A stretch of DNA of 37,562 nt. It comes from a virus. Positions 13,967-22,284 of the stretch are shown in pieces. Position numbers and translations under genes: made by a program. Each line of letters starts with the position of its first letter. The stretch's first letter is position 1. The stretch spans positions 1-37,562 of IMG/VR virus record IMGVR_UViG_3300020394_001883. One strand, given 5' to 3'. The notes below the pieces were generated by a model. The model saw nothing but the letters and a program-made list of their open reading frames with translations. It was not told where the DNA came from and ran no database searches.

Positions 13967-14779
13967 GACAATAATATTTTTAGCATTATTGCTATAGCTA
14001 AGTTTGAAAATCAATATCTGGAAGAATGGATTAGTTATCATCTCAAGATAGGTTTTGACTTTATACATATTTATGACAATTCAGATTATGGTGATATTGC
14101 AATACCCGAAAAATATAAAAATAAAGTTATTGTTTACCCATATTCTGGCGAAGCTATGCAGTTAAAAGCATATAAAGATTTTATTGTTAACAAAAGTGGA
14201 TCAAATCTTAATCAATGGATATTGCCTATGGATATAGATGAGTTTTTGGTGTTAAAAAAATATAAAAACATAAAACAGTTTATAAGCCAACGAGGAAATC
14301 AAAAAGCTGTCGCTTTTAATTGGAGGATTTTTGGTTCAAACTTTCATTTGGTAAACAGTGGGCAGTCAGTATTATCGAGATTTACCAGAGCCTCAAGAGA
14401 TATTTGCAAGCCAATAAAATGCATATTCCATAGGTCTGCAATAGATGACTGTAGCGATTGCGTTATCTTTTCAAACCCTCATCTACCTAAAATGAAAAGA
14501 GATTTTCCTATATATAACTGCGAAGGTGGAATCATATTAGATGAACCTCCTTATGGAGGTAACACAACTAACAAAGCTTTGGATATAGCGTATATCGCAC
14601 ATTTCTACACGAAGTCACAAGAAGAATTTAATATAAAAAGAAAAAGAGCGAGGTCTGACAATGGCAGGCTTCGTAATCAAGATAGGTCATTGGAGGACGT
14701 GCTTTCAATGTTTGGATACCTAGATAGCACTGCTGTAGAGGATTTGTCTGCACTAAATTTTTACAAATCTAATAATTAA
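13955..14779 (+). CDS. GT92/GT2-like glycosyltransferase
   Basis: 274 aa. Opens SIIAIAKFENQYLEEWISYH (residues 10-29) with HIYDNSDYGD soon after, the hallmark start of family-92-type (DUF23) glycosyltransferases; the metal-binding D-x-D is in PMDIDEFL (93-95), and FNWRIFGSN follows as in the family. It should transfer a sugar to a glycan or protein acceptor; donor unknown. The plus-strand TATAAT at 13937-13942 is a possible -10 box but no -35 is seen. It converges with, and overlaps by 11 nt, the sulfotransferase gene ending at 14769. Confidence 0.7.
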   Translation: MNCQDNNIFSIIAIAKFENQYLEEWISYHLKIGFDFIHIYDNSDYGDIAIPEKYKNKVIVYPYSGEAMQLKAYKDFIVNKSGSNLNQWILPMDIDEFLVLKKYKNIKQFISQRGNQKAVAFNWRIFGSNFHLVNSGQSVLSRFTRASRDICKPIKCIFHRSAIDDCSDCVIFSNPHLPKMKRDFPIYNCEGGIILDEPPYGGNTTNKALDIAYIAHFYTKSQEEFNIKRKRARSDNGRLRNQDRSLEDVLSMFGYLDSTAVEDLSALNFYKSNN

Positions 14780-15509
14780 ATCTATCAAAATCTGTTTTAT
14801 ATATGCGTTTAATTAAATTTATAACTTCCTCATTGATAAATGAGTCGTAGCTGGGCACAACTCTTTTCCAAAGCTTATCTTTTATTTTTTGATTGCCTTT
14901 AGGATATGAATTAAATTCATGCGTTTTAATTAATGTTTTTTTAATTGCATTATCTACTTCACTGGCTGGTTGATTAAATAAGCCTTCGATATGATTACCT
15001 TTTTTCATGTGATGGAATGAGTCAAAAATCTTTAAATTAAGATTATATTTTGTATTCAAATACTTTGTTTGAGAATGAATATCTTCTATTTTTATGATTT
15101 CTTGGTAATCAATTGAGGGTAATTCATTTTGAACTTGCCAGTGCAGGCCCCCTTCAGTCATTGAAATTTTTCCATCACGCAAAAATTGTAAAAACTCAAG
15201 AAAAGAAGGGTTTAAATTTTTAAAATTAAAAAAATCTTCTGTTGTTTTTTTAACATTTATTCCGTGTATGTAGGAGCTTATAGCTCTCTGAATAGGGTCT
15301 CTCACATACTTTATTTTTATAAAATTTTGAGAAAGAAGATCTTCTTGAGAGGGATGCATATTAAAATCTTCTCTATATTTGTGGACCCAAGGGTGGTAAT
15401 CTAAGGCTTTTTGAAGAAGCCCTGAGTGGCTGAGCCAGCTTTTAAGGACAGTCGTGCAGCCAGATTTTTGAGAAGAATCTATAATAAACTTGTCAATTTT
15501 AATAATCAT
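14769..15509 (-). CDS. Sulfotransferase-like protein (divergent)
   Basis: 246 aa. N-terminal SSQKSGCTTVLKSWL is a plausible 5'-phosphosulfate loop (K-S-G-C-T-T), and KIKYVRDPIQRAISSYIHG is the 3'-phosphate motif (R-D-P-x-x-R-x-x-S). Both are needed to bind PAPS. It is more divergent than the three sulfotransferases upstream and lacks their shared C-terminal block. It is the last gene of the long polycistron. Sulfation of a carbohydrate is likely; acceptor unknown. Confidence 0.7.
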   Translation of the reverse strand: MIIKIDKFIIDSSQKSGCTTVLKSWLSHSGLLQKALDYHPWVHKYREDFNMHPSQEDLLSQNFIKIKYVRDPIQRAISSYIHGINVKKTTEDFFNFKNLNPSFLEFLQFLRDGKISMTEGGLHWQVQNELPSIDYQEIIKIEDIHSQTKYLNTKYNLNLKIFDSFHHMKKGNHIEGLFNQPASEVDNAIKKTLIKTHEFNSYPKGNQKIKDKLWKRVVPSYDSFINEEVINLIKRIYKTDFDRFNY

Positions 15510-15517
15510 AGTTTATA

Positions 15518-16183
15518 CTATTTATACAAAGAAAATTCAACAAGTTTCTGAAATGGGTGACCATAATCGTGTATGTACTTTAGTTCAAATCCTGTATTAA
15601 AGTTTTGTAAATTATTCAATGTATGTTCTGTGTAATGATATGGGTCGTGAATTGATGATGATTTTATATTTGACCCTATTTTCTTTAAGTAACTCCAGTC
15701 ATAACTCAATTTTTCAGTATTATCTGGTAAAACTATCATTGAAGTAAAATAACTTGATCCAGCTTTCATTTTTGAACTAAGGTTTCGCAAACAAAGTATA
15801 ATTGAGTTTATGCTCAAGTGTGAAAAAAGTGAATTAGAAAAAGCTGCATCAATCTCACCCTCCTCAATTAAACTAAAATCAAAATCATGTGAAACCATCT
15901 CACTAAAAATACTTGTGTCTATATTGGTTGATTTAAGTCTTTGTAGACCAGACTCTATTGCTAGTTTATTTAGATCCTGCACGTAAAACTTTCTTGGTTT
16001 TCCAATTTGATCAAGCACTTCCCCAAGAACTATATCACCTGCACCAATGTCAATAAATACTTTGTCAGTTAAATCTCCAATATGTTTTTGGATGGCAGGT
16101 ACTTGCCAAGATGTTAATCTATTACGATATTTTTCTGTTGTAATTCTAGGGTTTTTGAGATAATTATTTTCTGTATATTTCAT
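15518..16183 (-). CDS. SAM-dependent methyltransferase (class I)
   Basis: 221 aa. KVFIDIGAGDIVLGEVL (about residues 38-54) is motif I of the Rossmann methyltransferase fold (D-I-G-A-G-D); DAAFSNSLFSHLS (about 114-126) fits motif IV. Short Tyr-rich C-terminus. The start at 16183 is preceded by GGAGA 7 nt upstream, which is also the end of the upstream sulfotransferase (FGE). Probably methylates a sugar or lipid in this cluster; no closer assignment is possible. Confidence 0.65.
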   Translation of the reverse strand: MKYTENNYLKNPRITTEKYRNRLTSWQVPAIQKHIGDLTDKVFIDIGAGDIVLGEVLDQIGKPRKFYVQDLNKLAIESGLQRLKSTNIDTSIFSEMVSHDFDFSLIEEGEIDAAFSNSLFSHLSINSIILCLRNLSSKMKAGSSYFTSMIVLPDNTEKLSYDWSYLKKIGSNIKSSSIHDPYHYTEHTLNNLQNFNTGFELKYIHDYGHPFQKLVEFSLYK

Positions 16184-16186
16184 AAT

Positions 16187-16747
16187 TTATTCTCCAAATT
16201 TATATCCAAAATATTCTATGTCCTTTGCATATCGCTCCGCAACGATTTCACGGGTTTCGTCATCGTAATATTCGGTGTAGTGCTTGCGGTTACTTTTGTT
16301 TATGTGTGGAAGTTTTCTGCGAGAAATGCCAATTTTGTCGCATACAATGTTAAAGCCTTCTTGGAAGTTTTCAAATTTTATTATATAATCCATAGCAATT
16401 TTATCATTTAGTTTTAAATGATTATAATTTACAGCGTCGAACTCATCATCAGCAAATTTAAATAAGTATTCATTAAAACCTCGCAAGCAATGCATATGAT
16501 TTTCGTGGCCTTTATCTTGTTTGATGTATTCGTATCTTGAGACTTCTCGATCCCAAGGGTTTCGTACAATGCAAAACTTAAAATAGGTTTGAAATATCAT
16601 TTCGGATAATTTCTCTTTAATTTCAAATAAAGTTGAGTGATGGGGGTCATGCAATTCATCATACATGCCTTCCATTGCTACTCGCAAGCTTGTTCCTGCT
16701 GTTTTTGGCACATGCACAAATATGAATTTATATTTGTGACTTATCAT
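16187..16747 (-). CDS. Sulfotransferase (paralogue 1)
   Basis: 186 aa. PAPS-binding motifs: VHVPKTAGTS (residues 11-20, 5'-phosphosulfate loop) and CIVRNPWDREVSR (about 59-71, 3'-phosphate loop). The C-terminal block (KHYTEYYDDETREIVAERY, then AKDIEYFGYKFGE) is almost the same in the genes at 16750 and 19158. SD-like GGAGAG lies 6 nt before the ATG, inside the end of the upstream gene. Small soluble sulfotransferases of this family sulfate carbohydrates. Confidence 0.85.
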   Translation of the reverse strand: MISHKYKFIFVHVPKTAGTSLRVAMEGMYDELHDPHHSTLFEIKEKLSEMIFQTYFKFCIVRNPWDREVSRYEYIKQDKGHENHMHCLRGFNEYLFKFADDEFDAVNYNHLKLNDKIAMDYIIKFENFQEGFNIVCDKIGISRRKLPHINKSNRKHYTEYYDDETREIVAERYAKDIEYFGYKFGE

Positions 16748-16749
16748 CT

Positions 16750-17340
16750 TTACTCTCCAAATTTATAACCGAAATATTCAATGTCTTTTGCGTACTTTTT
16801 TTCAACTATAGATTTTGTCTCGTCATCATAGTATTCGGTATAGTGTTTGTGTTTTGTTTTGTTTTTGTGTGGAAGTTCTTGATGTGGAATTCCTATTTTG
16901 TCGCATATCGTTTTAAAGTCTTCTTGCAGGTTTTTAAATTTTGCAATATAGTCGATTCTTTTTTTATCTACAAAAAAATTAATCTGTGGGATGTTATGAT
17001 TTGGATAGGAGTGTGTGTCTATTTCACCATTCACCACAAATGTTTTAAAATCACGAGATTGTGTCAACCCTCTCCTTCTCGAATAAAAGTATTCACTTAC
17101 GATCCTGTCAAACGGATTTCTTACTACTGTGAATTTAAAGTAACTCTTCAATTCTTGTTTTGAATAAATTTTATAGTAATCATCCAGCGTTCTATGTGGA
17201 TTGCATAAAAATTGGTTAGGTCCGTTAAAACGTCTAGCATTATCATCCATGCCACACGTATCAGTCAAAGCCATCTCAATTGATCGTCCTGATGTTTTTG
17301 GGATATGAATAAAAAGAAATTTATGTTTATGGTTTATCAT
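16750..17340 (-). CDS. Sulfotransferase (paralogue 2)
   Basis: 196 aa. IHIPKTSGRSIEMAL (residues 11-25) and TVVRNPFDRIVSEY (71-84) are the two PAPS-binding loops. The C-terminal HYTEYYDDETK...FGYKFGE block is shared with paralogues 1 and 3, while the middle is different, so acceptor specificity probably differs. It overlaps the dehydrogenase gene by 14 nt. Confidence 0.85.
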   Translation of the reverse strand: MINHKHKFLFIHIPKTSGRSIEMALTDTCGMDDNARRFNGPNQFLCNPHRTLDDYYKIYSKQELKSYFKFTVVRNPFDRIVSEYFYSRRRGLTQSRDFKTFVVNGEIDTHSYPNHNIPQINFFVDKKRIDYIAKFKNLQEDFKTICDKIGIPHQELPHKNKTKHKHYTEYYDDETKSIVEKKYAKDIEYFGYKFGE

Positions 17341-18175
17341 TTATCTCGCTGACTGCCGAACTTTCTTTGTGCCAGTCTTTGAGTTCTCTGTTTAAAAGAT
17401 TAACTTGCCACGCTGCAGAAAGAAGTAGGGGAACCATGTTTTCATCTTGGATTTGACAAATGAGTGAGTTTATGTCTTTAGGAAAGCAGGTTCCTCCGAA
17501 ACCTTTGTTTCCATCTGGCCCTGGAACTTGGCAATGGGACTCGCCTATTCTTTTATCTAATGTTATTCCTTCTATTAGGGTGTCCCAGTTAACATTTTTC
17601 TTCATGCAGAAATCAAAAATCTCGTTAAAAAAAGAAACTTTTGTAGCCAAAAAGCAATTCGCTGTATATTTTATCATTTCTGATTCGTTGCTTGTTGTTA
17701 TTAGGCATGGTGTCGATGGAAACCTTTCTATAAAAAGGTCCCGAACTTTTTTTGCATAAGGTTGTTTTCCTCCTACGATGTTTCTGTCTGGGTTTTCGAA
17801 ATCTTTGTTTGCGTTTGCTGCGGTTAAAAATTCTGGAGAGTGTACGATTTTTAAATTTTTGTATTTATTACAATATTTTTCTGTTGTTCCTACTGGAACT
17901 GTAGATTTTATAATAAAAATTGCATCTGAATTTCTTTTTGAAAGGTCTTCCATTACTTCATTGAGTATGGAGAGGTTTGTTGTTCCACCGTTTGGCCTAG
18001 TCATTGGCGTTGGAACGCAGACAAAAACATAATCTTGATTTAAAACTTCATTAAGCGAGTCTTTTTGCCTGTCTTTACTTACGTCAAACGCTTTTATTTC
18101 ATAATCTTTAAAGCCGTTCTCTACAGCTCCTCCTACGAAGCCTCTTCCTATTACTCCTATTGTTTTATTTTTCAT
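17327..18175 (-). CDS. UDP-glucose/nucleotide-sugar 6-dehydrogenase, short form
   Basis: 282 aa. N-terminal NAD site [10 protein letters not shown] (7-16), [14 protein letters not shown] (51-64), [16 protein letters not shown], the SEMIKYTAN segment (substrate Lys169 region), and the catalytic Cys230 in [10 protein letters not shown]. These show a four-electron oxidation of UDP-glucose to UDP-glucuronate. Typical enzymes have about 400-450 residues; here the third, UDP-binding domain is missing and the protein ends soon after the linker helix. Short forms occur in phages; whether this one is active alone is open. The next gene upstream makes the following enzyme of the UDP-xylose route. Confidence 0.8.
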   Translation of the reverse strand: MKNKTIGVIGRGFVGGAVENGFKDYEIKAFDVSKDRQKDSLNEVLNQDYVFVCVPTPMTRPNGGTTNLSILNEVMEDLSKRNSDAIFIIKSTVPVGTTEKYCNKYKNLKIVHSPEFLTAANANKDFENPDRNIVGGKQPYAKKVRDLFIERFPSTPCLITTSNESEMIKYTANCFLATKVSFFNEIFDFCMKKNVNWDTLIEGITLDKRIGESHCQVPGPDGNKGFGGTCFPKDINSLICQIQDENMVPLLLSAAWQVNLLNRELKDWHKESSAVSEINDKP

Positions 18176-19100
18176 TTTTAAAATATTCTATTGTTTTTTT
18201 TAAGCCTTCTTTTAATTCTATTTCTGGATTCCAGTTATTCAGGTGTTGTTTTGCCAGAGATATATCTGGTTTTCTTTGTGTTGGATCATCTAACGGAAGG
18301 TCTTTGTGAATTATTTTTGATTTTGTTTGAATTTGTGACAAAACCTCTTCCGCAAGTTCGTAAATTGTAAATTCGTTGGGGTTGCCTATGTTTATTGGCC
18401 CAATATGTACTTGCTGATTCATTAATCTAACCATTCCTTCGATTAAGTCGTCAACATAACAAAAGGATCTTGTTTGTTTTCCGTTTCCATATATTGTAAT
18501 ATCTTCTCCCTCTAAGGCTTGAACTATAAAATTGGAAACTACTCGCCCATCATTTCTTAACATTCTTGGTCCGTAGGTATTAAAAATTCTCATAACCCTT
18601 ATGTCTACATTTTCTTGTCTATGGTAATCAAAAAAAAGAGTTTCTGCGCATCTCTTGCCTTCATCATAGCAAGACCTAATTCCTATAGGATTTACGTTTC
18701 CCTTGTAAGATTCTTTTTGCGGGTGAACTTCTGGGTCTCCGTAAACCTCTGAGGTTGATGCGAGAAGTATTTTTGCCCCAGTCCTTTTTGCAAGCCCGAG
18801 CATATTCATTGAACCTTGGACGCAAGTTTTGATCGTCTTTATTGGATTGTATTGATAGTGGACTGGGGATGCTGGACATGCTAAATGGTATATCTCATCA
18901 ACCTCTAATTTTATTTCATCTACAACGTCGTGTCTAATTAGTTCGAAGTTAGGGTTTTTTATTAAATGTTTAATGTTGCATTTTCTTCCAGTAAAAAAAT
19001 TATCAAGACAAATTACTTGGTTTTTTTCTTTGATAAGTCTTTCACATAAATGACTGCCGAGAAATCCTGCCCCTCCAGTAACTAGAATTATTTTTTTCAT
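18165..19100 (-). CDS. UDP-glucuronate decarboxylase (UXS-like)
   Basis: 311 aa from the ATG at 19100 ([15 protein letters not shown]); a GTG at 19109 is possible. Extended SDR: GGAGFLG binds NAD, STSEVYG supplies catalytic Ser/Thr, and R-S-C-Y-D-E-G-K-R holds the Tyr-x3-Lys pair. The R-x-x-Y-D-E-G-K-R version, with [10 protein letters not shown] and [14 protein letters not shown], is typical of UDP-xylose synthases. Product: UDP-xylose from UDP-glucuronate. SD-like AAGGTG just upstream is inside a predicted hairpin. Confidence 0.85.
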   Translation of the reverse strand: MKKIILVTGGAGFLGSHLCERLIKEKNQVICLDNFFTGRKCNIKHLIKNPNFELIRHDVVDEIKLEVDEIYHLACPASPVHYQYNPIKTIKTCVQGSMNMLGLAKRTGAKILLASTSEVYGDPEVHPQKESYKGNVNPIGIRSCYDEGKRCAETLFFDYHRQENVDIRVMRIFNTYGPRMLRNDGRVVSNFIVQALEGEDITIYGNGKQTRSFCYVDDLIEGMVRLMNQQVHIGPINIGNPNEFTIYELAEEVLSQIQTKSKIIHKDLPLDDPTQRKPDISLAKQHLNNWNPEIELKEGLKKTIEYFKNEK

Positions 19101-19106
19101 ATTTTT

Positions 19107-19132
19107 CACCTTACACTGCTATCGCTAAGGTG
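19107..19132 (-). promoter_or_regulatory. Hairpin covering the SD of the UXS-like gene
   Basis: In minus-strand RNA, CACCUUA pairs with UAAGGUG (7 bp, 12-nt loop) immediately before AAAAAUAUG. The 3' arm holds the only SD-like sequence (AAGGUG) for this gene, so translation could be controlled by opening the hairpin. There is no following U-tract, so it is not an intrinsic terminator. Confidence 0.45.
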
Positions 19133-19157
19133 TGAATGCGAATCCTGTTTTCATTTC

Positions 19158-19949
19158 TCATTCTCCAAATTTATATCCAAAATATTCGATATCTTTTGCG
19201 TATTTTTCTGCAACAATTTGACGGGTTTCGTCATCGTAGTATTCTGTGTAATGTTTCCGATTTGTTTTATTTTTGTGTGGAAGCTCAGGATTTGCTATTC
19301 CAAGTTTGTCACAAACAGTTTTAAAGTCTTCTTGCAGGTTTTCGAACTTTCCCACAAAATCAACTGCAATGTTTTCGTTTTCTACAATAAAACTAGATTG
19401 AGTTGCAAAATGATCTGCTCTACCATCACGGTTATTTAAGTGGTTTATTGTAGCAAAAAATCCCTCTTGGAGAAGATAGTTTTTGAGTGGCTCAGTAGGT
19501 TTTATGTCTGCTTGCTCTTGGAGATAAATCCAATCGGAAACAGCTTTGTCCCAAGGGTTTCTAACAAATGCAAATTTAAAATAATCTTTTTTATTACTAA
19601 AATCTTTTATACTTGCGTGTTGTAGCCATTTTGCGCCATCAAAATAATGAAACCAATGGTGTTTATAAAAAGAAGGTATTTCTAATATTCTATTTTCTTT
19701 GTGCCCAAATTTTAAAAAATGAGATTTGCCAAAATTATATTTTGAAGCGTCTCTTGACTTTTGCCATATATTTGACAGATCTTCAAAGTGGTCAACATAT
19801 TCTTCGAAATTAAAGTGTTCAAGGCATTCGTTTATTATAAAATCCTTTAAAGGGTTGATACCATACCAGTCAATAAAAAAGTTTTCGATTGATGTTCCTC
19901 CAGTTCTTGGGATATGAACAAAAATTAAATTTAAAAATTCAATTTTCAT
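19158..19949 (-). CDS. Sulfotransferase (paralogue 3)
   Basis: 263 aa, the longest of the three paralogues. VHIPRTGGTSIENFF (11-25) and FAFVRNPWDKAVSDW (125-139) are the PAPS loops. The extra length is a His/Trp-rich insert between them (about 30-120), probably acceptor-specific. The C-terminal KHYTEYYDDETR...FGYKFGE block matches paralogues 1 and 2. Its ATG overlaps the TGA of the gene upstream (ATGA). Confidence 0.85.
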   Translation of the reverse strand: MKIEFLNLIFVHIPRTGGTSIENFFIDWYGINPLKDFIINECLEHFNFEEYVDHFEDLSNIWQKSRDASKYNFGKSHFLKFGHKENRILEIPSFYKHHWFHYFDGAKWLQHASIKDFSNKKDYFKFAFVRNPWDKAVSDWIYLQEQADIKPTEPLKNYLLQEGFFATINHLNNRDGRADHFATQSSFIVENENIAVDFVGKFENLQEDFKTVCDKLGIANPELPHKNKTNRKHYTEYYDDETRQIVAEKYAKDIEYFGYKFGE

Positions 19950-20647
19950 AAAACAAACGCTGTTCTCTTGTTATATGTTAAAAAATATACGTTTATCATT
20001 CTTTCTAAAATAAAAGGTATATGTGGCCAGCTTGTAAGCCCCGAGGTTTTGGCTAAATTTTCTGGAAATTTATATACGGATTGATAGTCGGAGGTTTTTA
20101 ATGCAAGATTCCTGACTTCATTATCATATTTAATTAGATTAATTGTTGGTTGTAAAATTTTATCTATGTAATCTCTCATTACGTCCTTTTTGCATAAGAA
20201 AGAGTTTGTGTAGATCATGTTCACATTTGAGTTCAATAAATTACCATTGTTTTTGTCTGGAATATTTAATTTCCTTAATATTAAATCTATACATTCCCAC
20301 ATGCCTGGATAATCCTTGTTAGCATGTTGAATTCTTGGATTATGGGGTTTTCTTAATGGTATCCAAGGGTAACCTTCTGTTCTGGGTCCTAGAATATCAA
20401 GCTCTGAATGTCGATTTGCAGCAAGTTCAATATGTTTATAGCAAAAATTTGTAAGCATTTTTTTTGAAACTTTGTGCGAAAAAACTCCAAACCAATCGAA
20501 ATTATCATTTTCATGCTGAGCAAAAAGATCTATCATTACTTGGTTTTCAAGAAAAATATTAGCATTTTTGTTAAAAAATGGCTCAAAGCCTTCTAGTAGA
20601 GTTTTTTTTTGGCTGTCTAAAAAATATATCTGAAAAACTTTTAACAT
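19946..20647 (-). CDS. Unidentified sugar-cluster protein, 233 aa
   Basis: Start at the ATG at 20647 (MLKVFQIYFLDSQKKT), overlapping the stop of the upstream gene (ATGTTAA). Soluble, aromatic-rich, with WFGVFSHKVSKK (about 62-73) and a C-terminal PFILERMINVYF. The layout resembles glycosyltransferase-like proteins in phage and oceanic polysaccharide clusters, but I see no DxD or nucleotide-binding motif that would prove it. Context between a probable glycosyltransferase and a sulfotransferase suggests glycan work. Confidence 0.5.
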   Translation of the reverse strand: MLKVFQIYFLDSQKKTLLEGFEPFFNKNANIFLENQVMIDLFAQHENDNFDWFGVFSHKVSKKMLTNFCYKHIELAANRHSELDILGPRTEGYPWIPLRKPHNPRIQHANKDYPGMWECIDLILRKLNIPDKNNGNLLNSNVNMIYTNSFLCKKDVMRDYIDKILQPTINLIKYDNEVRNLALKTSDYQSVYKFPENLAKTSGLTSWPHIPFILERMINVYFLTYNKRTAFVL

Positions 20648-21522
20648 AATTCTTTTAGTTTTAAATCTTGCCATCGACATATGTTTTGCAAGTTGATGTC
20701 ATATATTCTGTTGGTTTTGAGAAACATTGCATCAAAAGGGTGTATTGTTGAGCCATAATATTTGTTGGGTTTTTGGCAGTCTCCGCTAGGTATTTGGATA
20801 TCTGGGTATTCATACTGCGACATCATAAATGGTTTTATTTTATGCCCATTGTCTTTTATGACTTTTGACATGCCGATTTCGCACCAATGTATATATCTGC
20901 GTTTAAAATTTTTATCTGTAAAATTGGAAAGCCCTAATTCTTTATTGTAATCTGCTTTTAGTACTCTGGATTCTAAAAGCATTTGAATGCCAAGTCTATC
21001 TGTGCCCCAGCATGCTGACTGGATATGCAAATGCCCTTTTTTTCTGTCGGTATCTGTCCAATTCCAGCAGGGGCCTACAAGCCTGACTCTTTTATCAATT
21101 TTATCTAAAAATAAATCTATCCAACTTGTATTGCTTTTAATATAATCTGGAAGGAAAGGTCCCCTACAGGTATCATTAATAAAAATAAAAAAATCAAAAT
21201 TGTCTTCCCCGAAACTTTTTATTGAATGGTAAAATCCAGCAAAATCTCCATAGGTATTTTCTCTTTCTAGAGTGTTTTTCTCTCCAAAATCTATGCCTAA
21301 AGAGTCTTTCTTTCCGTTTATGACAAAACAGGTCTTTGTTAAATCATTATTTATCTCTCCGTGGTTAAAAAAATATTCTATATTTTCTTTGTATAGGTGC
21401 TTATATGATTTCTTATGAAGGGTTGGTTGTGAAAAATAAGTAAAAGCTCTTTCTGGAATTACGAACGTAATTAAAACTCTTGAGGTTTTTGGGTCGAAGC
21501 GTTTGATTGGAAACTTTTTCAT
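20641..21522 (-). CDS. Probable glycosyltransferase-like protein, 293 aa
   Basis: Start at the ATG at 21522 (MKKFPIKRFDPKTS); the TTG at 21534 is less likely. Central block FFIFINDTCRGPFLPDYI followed by VRLVGPCWNW, HIQSACWGTDRLGIQML. The F-I-N-D-T-C-R-G-P-F and Q-S-x-x-W-G-T-D patterns recur in uncharacterised glycosyltransferase-like proteins of viruses and bacteria. I cannot assign donor or acceptor. The ATG overlaps the TGA of a small basic ORF upstream. Confidence 0.5.
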   Translation of the reverse strand: MKKFPIKRFDPKTSRVLITFVIPERAFTYFSQPTLHKKSYKHLYKENIEYFFNHGEINNDLTKTCFVINGKKDSLGIDFGEKNTLERENTYGDFAGFYHSIKSFGEDNFDFFIFINDTCRGPFLPDYIKSNTSWIDLFLDKIDKRVRLVGPCWNWTDTDRKKGHLHIQSACWGTDRLGIQMLLESRVLKADYNKELGLSNFTDKNFKRRYIHWCEIGMSKVIKDNGHKIKPFMMSQYEYPDIQIPSGDCQKPNKYYGSTIHPFDAMFLKTNRIYDINLQNICRWQDLKLKELC

Positions 21523-21683
21523 TTCCACTTGCAATAATTTGGGTTTTCTAACCTTTTTCTTCTCATGTAATCTCTTTTCTGCTTTCTCCTTCTTTCTATA
21601 TCTTCATCGTATTTTTCTTGCGCTTTTTTCTGAGCAGCTTTTCCCTTTTCAGTAGAGAGATATTTTTTTTGTCTATCGTCCAC
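21519..21683 (-). CDS. Small very basic ORF, 54 aa
   Basis: GTG start at 21683 (VDDRQKKYLSTEKGKAAQKK); nearly one continuous Lys/Arg/Glu helix ending PNYCKWK. Its TGA overlaps the ATG of the next gene (AATGAA). It fills what would otherwise be a 180-nt gap between two cluster genes, which supports coding. The sequence resembles the charged helical tails often found next to phage nucleases; function unknown. Confidence 0.45.
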   Translation of the reverse strand: MDDRQKKYLSTEKGKAAQKKAQEKYDEDIERRRKQKRDYMRRKRLENPNYCKWK

Positions 21684-21700
21684 TTTTCTTTTGATTTGTT

Positions 21701-22120
21701 TTAATTTTGCTCAAGGTTTTTTTGTTTCAAGCCTGTAAGATCTGAAGAGCTTCGAATCTTATCACCAAGCCCATCAACCATTTCAATGCCATGCTTTTCG
21801 CAAATAACACTTTCGGGCACTTCACCTGTGCTTCTGTCTCCACCATTTGCAAAAATGTCTGGTTTAATTGCATCAAGAGAAGCGCATACACTTTTGTCTT
21901 CATCTATACTTAGAAATACGCGATCCACCATTCCAAGAGCTTCTACGATTTTCACTCGGTCTGCTTCATCCATGAATGGTTTCCCTTTCTTAAGAACACA
22001 CTGATGGTTGTTGTTTACGATGACAATAAGATTGTCTCCAAGTTTTTTTGCTAATTCAAGATATTCAAGGTGTCCCACATGGATTGGGTCAAAGTATCCA
22101 CTAACTGCTACTGTTTTCAT
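21701..22120 (-). CDS. Cytidylyltransferase-like nucleotidyltransferase (HldE/TagD type)
   Basis: 139 aa. SGYFDPIHVGHLEYL (residues 7-21) has the H-x-G-H nucleotide-binding motif (HVGH 14-17); VNNNHQCVLKKG and FMDEADRVKIVEAL follow as in the family, and RSSSDL near the C-terminus replaces the usual I-S-S-T. Such enzymes load heptose-phosphate, glycerol-phosphate or ethanolamine-phosphate onto a nucleotide. FANGGDRS suggests the HldE-C/RfaE type, but the substrate is not certain. Confidence 0.7.
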   Translation of the reverse strand: MKTVAVSGYFDPIHVGHLEYLELAKKLGDNLIVIVNNNHQCVLKKGKPFMDEADRVKIVEALGMVDRVFLSIDEDKSVCASLDAIKPDIFANGGDRSTGEVPESVICEKHGIEMVDGLGDKIRSSSDLTGLKQKNLEQN

Positions 22121-22143
22121 GTTTCTAAAAATTTATAATTTAT

Positions 22144-22158
22144 GTATATAGTCCACTA
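22144..22158. repeat. 15-bp repeat GTATATAGTCCACTA, copy A
   Basis: Exact 15-bp match to 33159-33173. In both copies the repeat is followed by 10 variable bases, TGC and a long T-rich run on the plus strand. Read on the minus strand this is an A-rich tract, GCA, 10 bases, then TAGTGGACTATATAC, about 23 nt before the ATG at 22120. It may be a second promoter class. Confidence 0.6.
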
Positions 22159-22284
22159 GCGCTCATTTTGCTTTTTAATTTTTTTTTTGGGCTTTGACTT
22201 TTTCCAGTTTATTGATTCGTAATTTTTTTTAAATTCTTTGGAAAAAATATTTCTAGGGGAGTCTCCCTTGCCTGAACTAGACAC
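22156..22284 (-). CDS. Small conserved-looking phage protein, 42 aa
   Basis: GTG start at 22284 overlapping the stop of the upstream gene (GGTGTCTAG). Begins VSSSGKGDSPRNIFSKEF and continues NYESINWKK, ending in a Lys-rich tail. The G-K-G-D-x-P-R ... F-x-x-N-Y-[DE]-x-I-x-W pattern recurs in small phage and plasmid proteins of unknown function. The last bases overlap repeat copy A. Confidence 0.55.
   Translation of the reverse strand: MSSSGKGDSPRNIFSKEFKKNYESINWKKSKPKKKIKKQNER

Noticed and set aside
16187-19949. Sulfotransferase similarity as a mobile-element or long DNA repeat
   Set aside because: Similarity is limited to PAPS loops and the C-terminal coding block; no terminal repeats, transposase or target duplication seen.
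22253-22270. GGGGAGTCTCCC near-palindrome
   Set aside because: Arms leave a loop too small to fold and the bases encode the GKGDSPR stretch of a small protein.
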